DNA from: Streptomyces sp. SCSIO 30461
GTDB lineage: Bacteria > Actinomycetota > Actinomycetes > Streptomycetales > Streptomycetaceae
Direction: 5' to 3'
DNA: 64,000 nt
Assembly (NCBI RefSeq): GCF_037023745.1
Contig: NZ_CP146101.1
Location: forward strand, 2,596,001-2,660,000
Shown piece by piece: positions 63,942-64,000 of the stretch. Below the pieces are notes generated by a model. The model worked only from the letters and a program-made list of their open reading frames with translations, was not told the DNA's origin and searched no databases. The first letter of the stretch is position 1; each line of letters opens with the position of its first letter. The translations under genes and the position numbers were made by a program.

Positions 63942-64000
63942 ATGCCGCTTGATGTCCAGACGTTGACTCTGCCGCAGCAGCAACAGGAGCCGGCGCCGCA
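63942..64000 (+). CDS. Possible start of the next gene, cut by the window edge
   Basis: ATG 63942 opens a frame reading MPLDVQTLTLPQQQQEPAPQ at least to the window end, 23 bases after the hemE stop with a G-run (CAGGGGGCC) upstream as a weak ribosome site. Too short to identify. Confidence 0.35.
   Translation, partial: MPLDVQTLTLPQQQQEPAP

Overview
The window is high-GC actinobacterial DNA and almost certainly Streptomyces. Coding strands show strong third-position G/C bias, GTG and TTG starts are common, and the right half carries a gene order I recall from Streptomyces chromosomes (ngcEFG, rok7B7, xylFGH, dxs ... fadB/thiolase, RNase D, LuxR-type regulator, DUF3000, hemE). No database could be searched; family names rest on motifs and domain order.

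Positions 1-33.3 kb are accessory and scarred. They hold transposase remnants of several families (ISL3-like at 1.4 kb, IS701-like at 4.4 kb, an unclassified transposase tail at 11.3 kb, IS256-like at 13.3 kb, IS5-like at 18.4 kb) and two copies of a MITE-like dispersed repeat (0.1 and 15.4 kb). A complete group II intron (15761-18304, minus) abuts the second repeat copy. At 8.6-10.2 kb four unrelated gene fragments are stitched together. Intact genes between these include a PAP2 phosphatase, a type III alkylsulfatase of atypical base composition, a second enolase followed by a truncated ATP-grasp gene and an APC permease, a DUF4239 membrane protein, a DHA2-type exporter, and a sigma factor fused to a zinc finger, a membrane helix and a ricin-type lectin. 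From 18.7 to 29.1 kb two AraC-type regulators bracket an eight-gene minus-strand operon: three alpha/beta hydrolases, an amidohydrolase, an isochorismatase-like hydrolase, a DoxX protein, an acetate-transporter-like protein and a secreted protein. A large secreted GH92 alpha-mannosidase follows at 29.3-33.2 kb.

Positions 33.4-47 kb are core sugar uptake and isoprenoid genes. An NgcEFG-type amino-sugar/chitobiose importer precedes the ROK regulator rok7B7, then a XylFGH-type importer, dxs, a cationic amino-acid permease and a hypothetical protein. Candidate operators lie in front of the mannosidase, ngcE and xylF.

Positions 47.6-55.9 kb carry the most interesting system: a poly-gamma-glutamate-synthase-like cluster. 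It comprises a CapA/PgsA-like lipoprotein, a dual extracellular-sensor/HAMP membrane protein with no output domain, a PgsB-like amide ligase with a long C-terminal tail containing four near-identical 66-bp repeats, a PgsC-like membrane protein and an NlpC/P60 endopeptidase. A divergent exported protein that may be a hydrolase sits next to it. This resembles a Bacillus pgsBCA plus PgdS arrangement, but the polymer and the role of the sensor protein are unknown.

Positions 56-64 kb are housekeeping: a FadB-like multifunctional beta-oxidation enzyme with its thiolase, RNase D, an orphan LuxR-family response regulator, DUF3000 and hemE. Several operon ends here carry perfect long palindromes that act as terminators.
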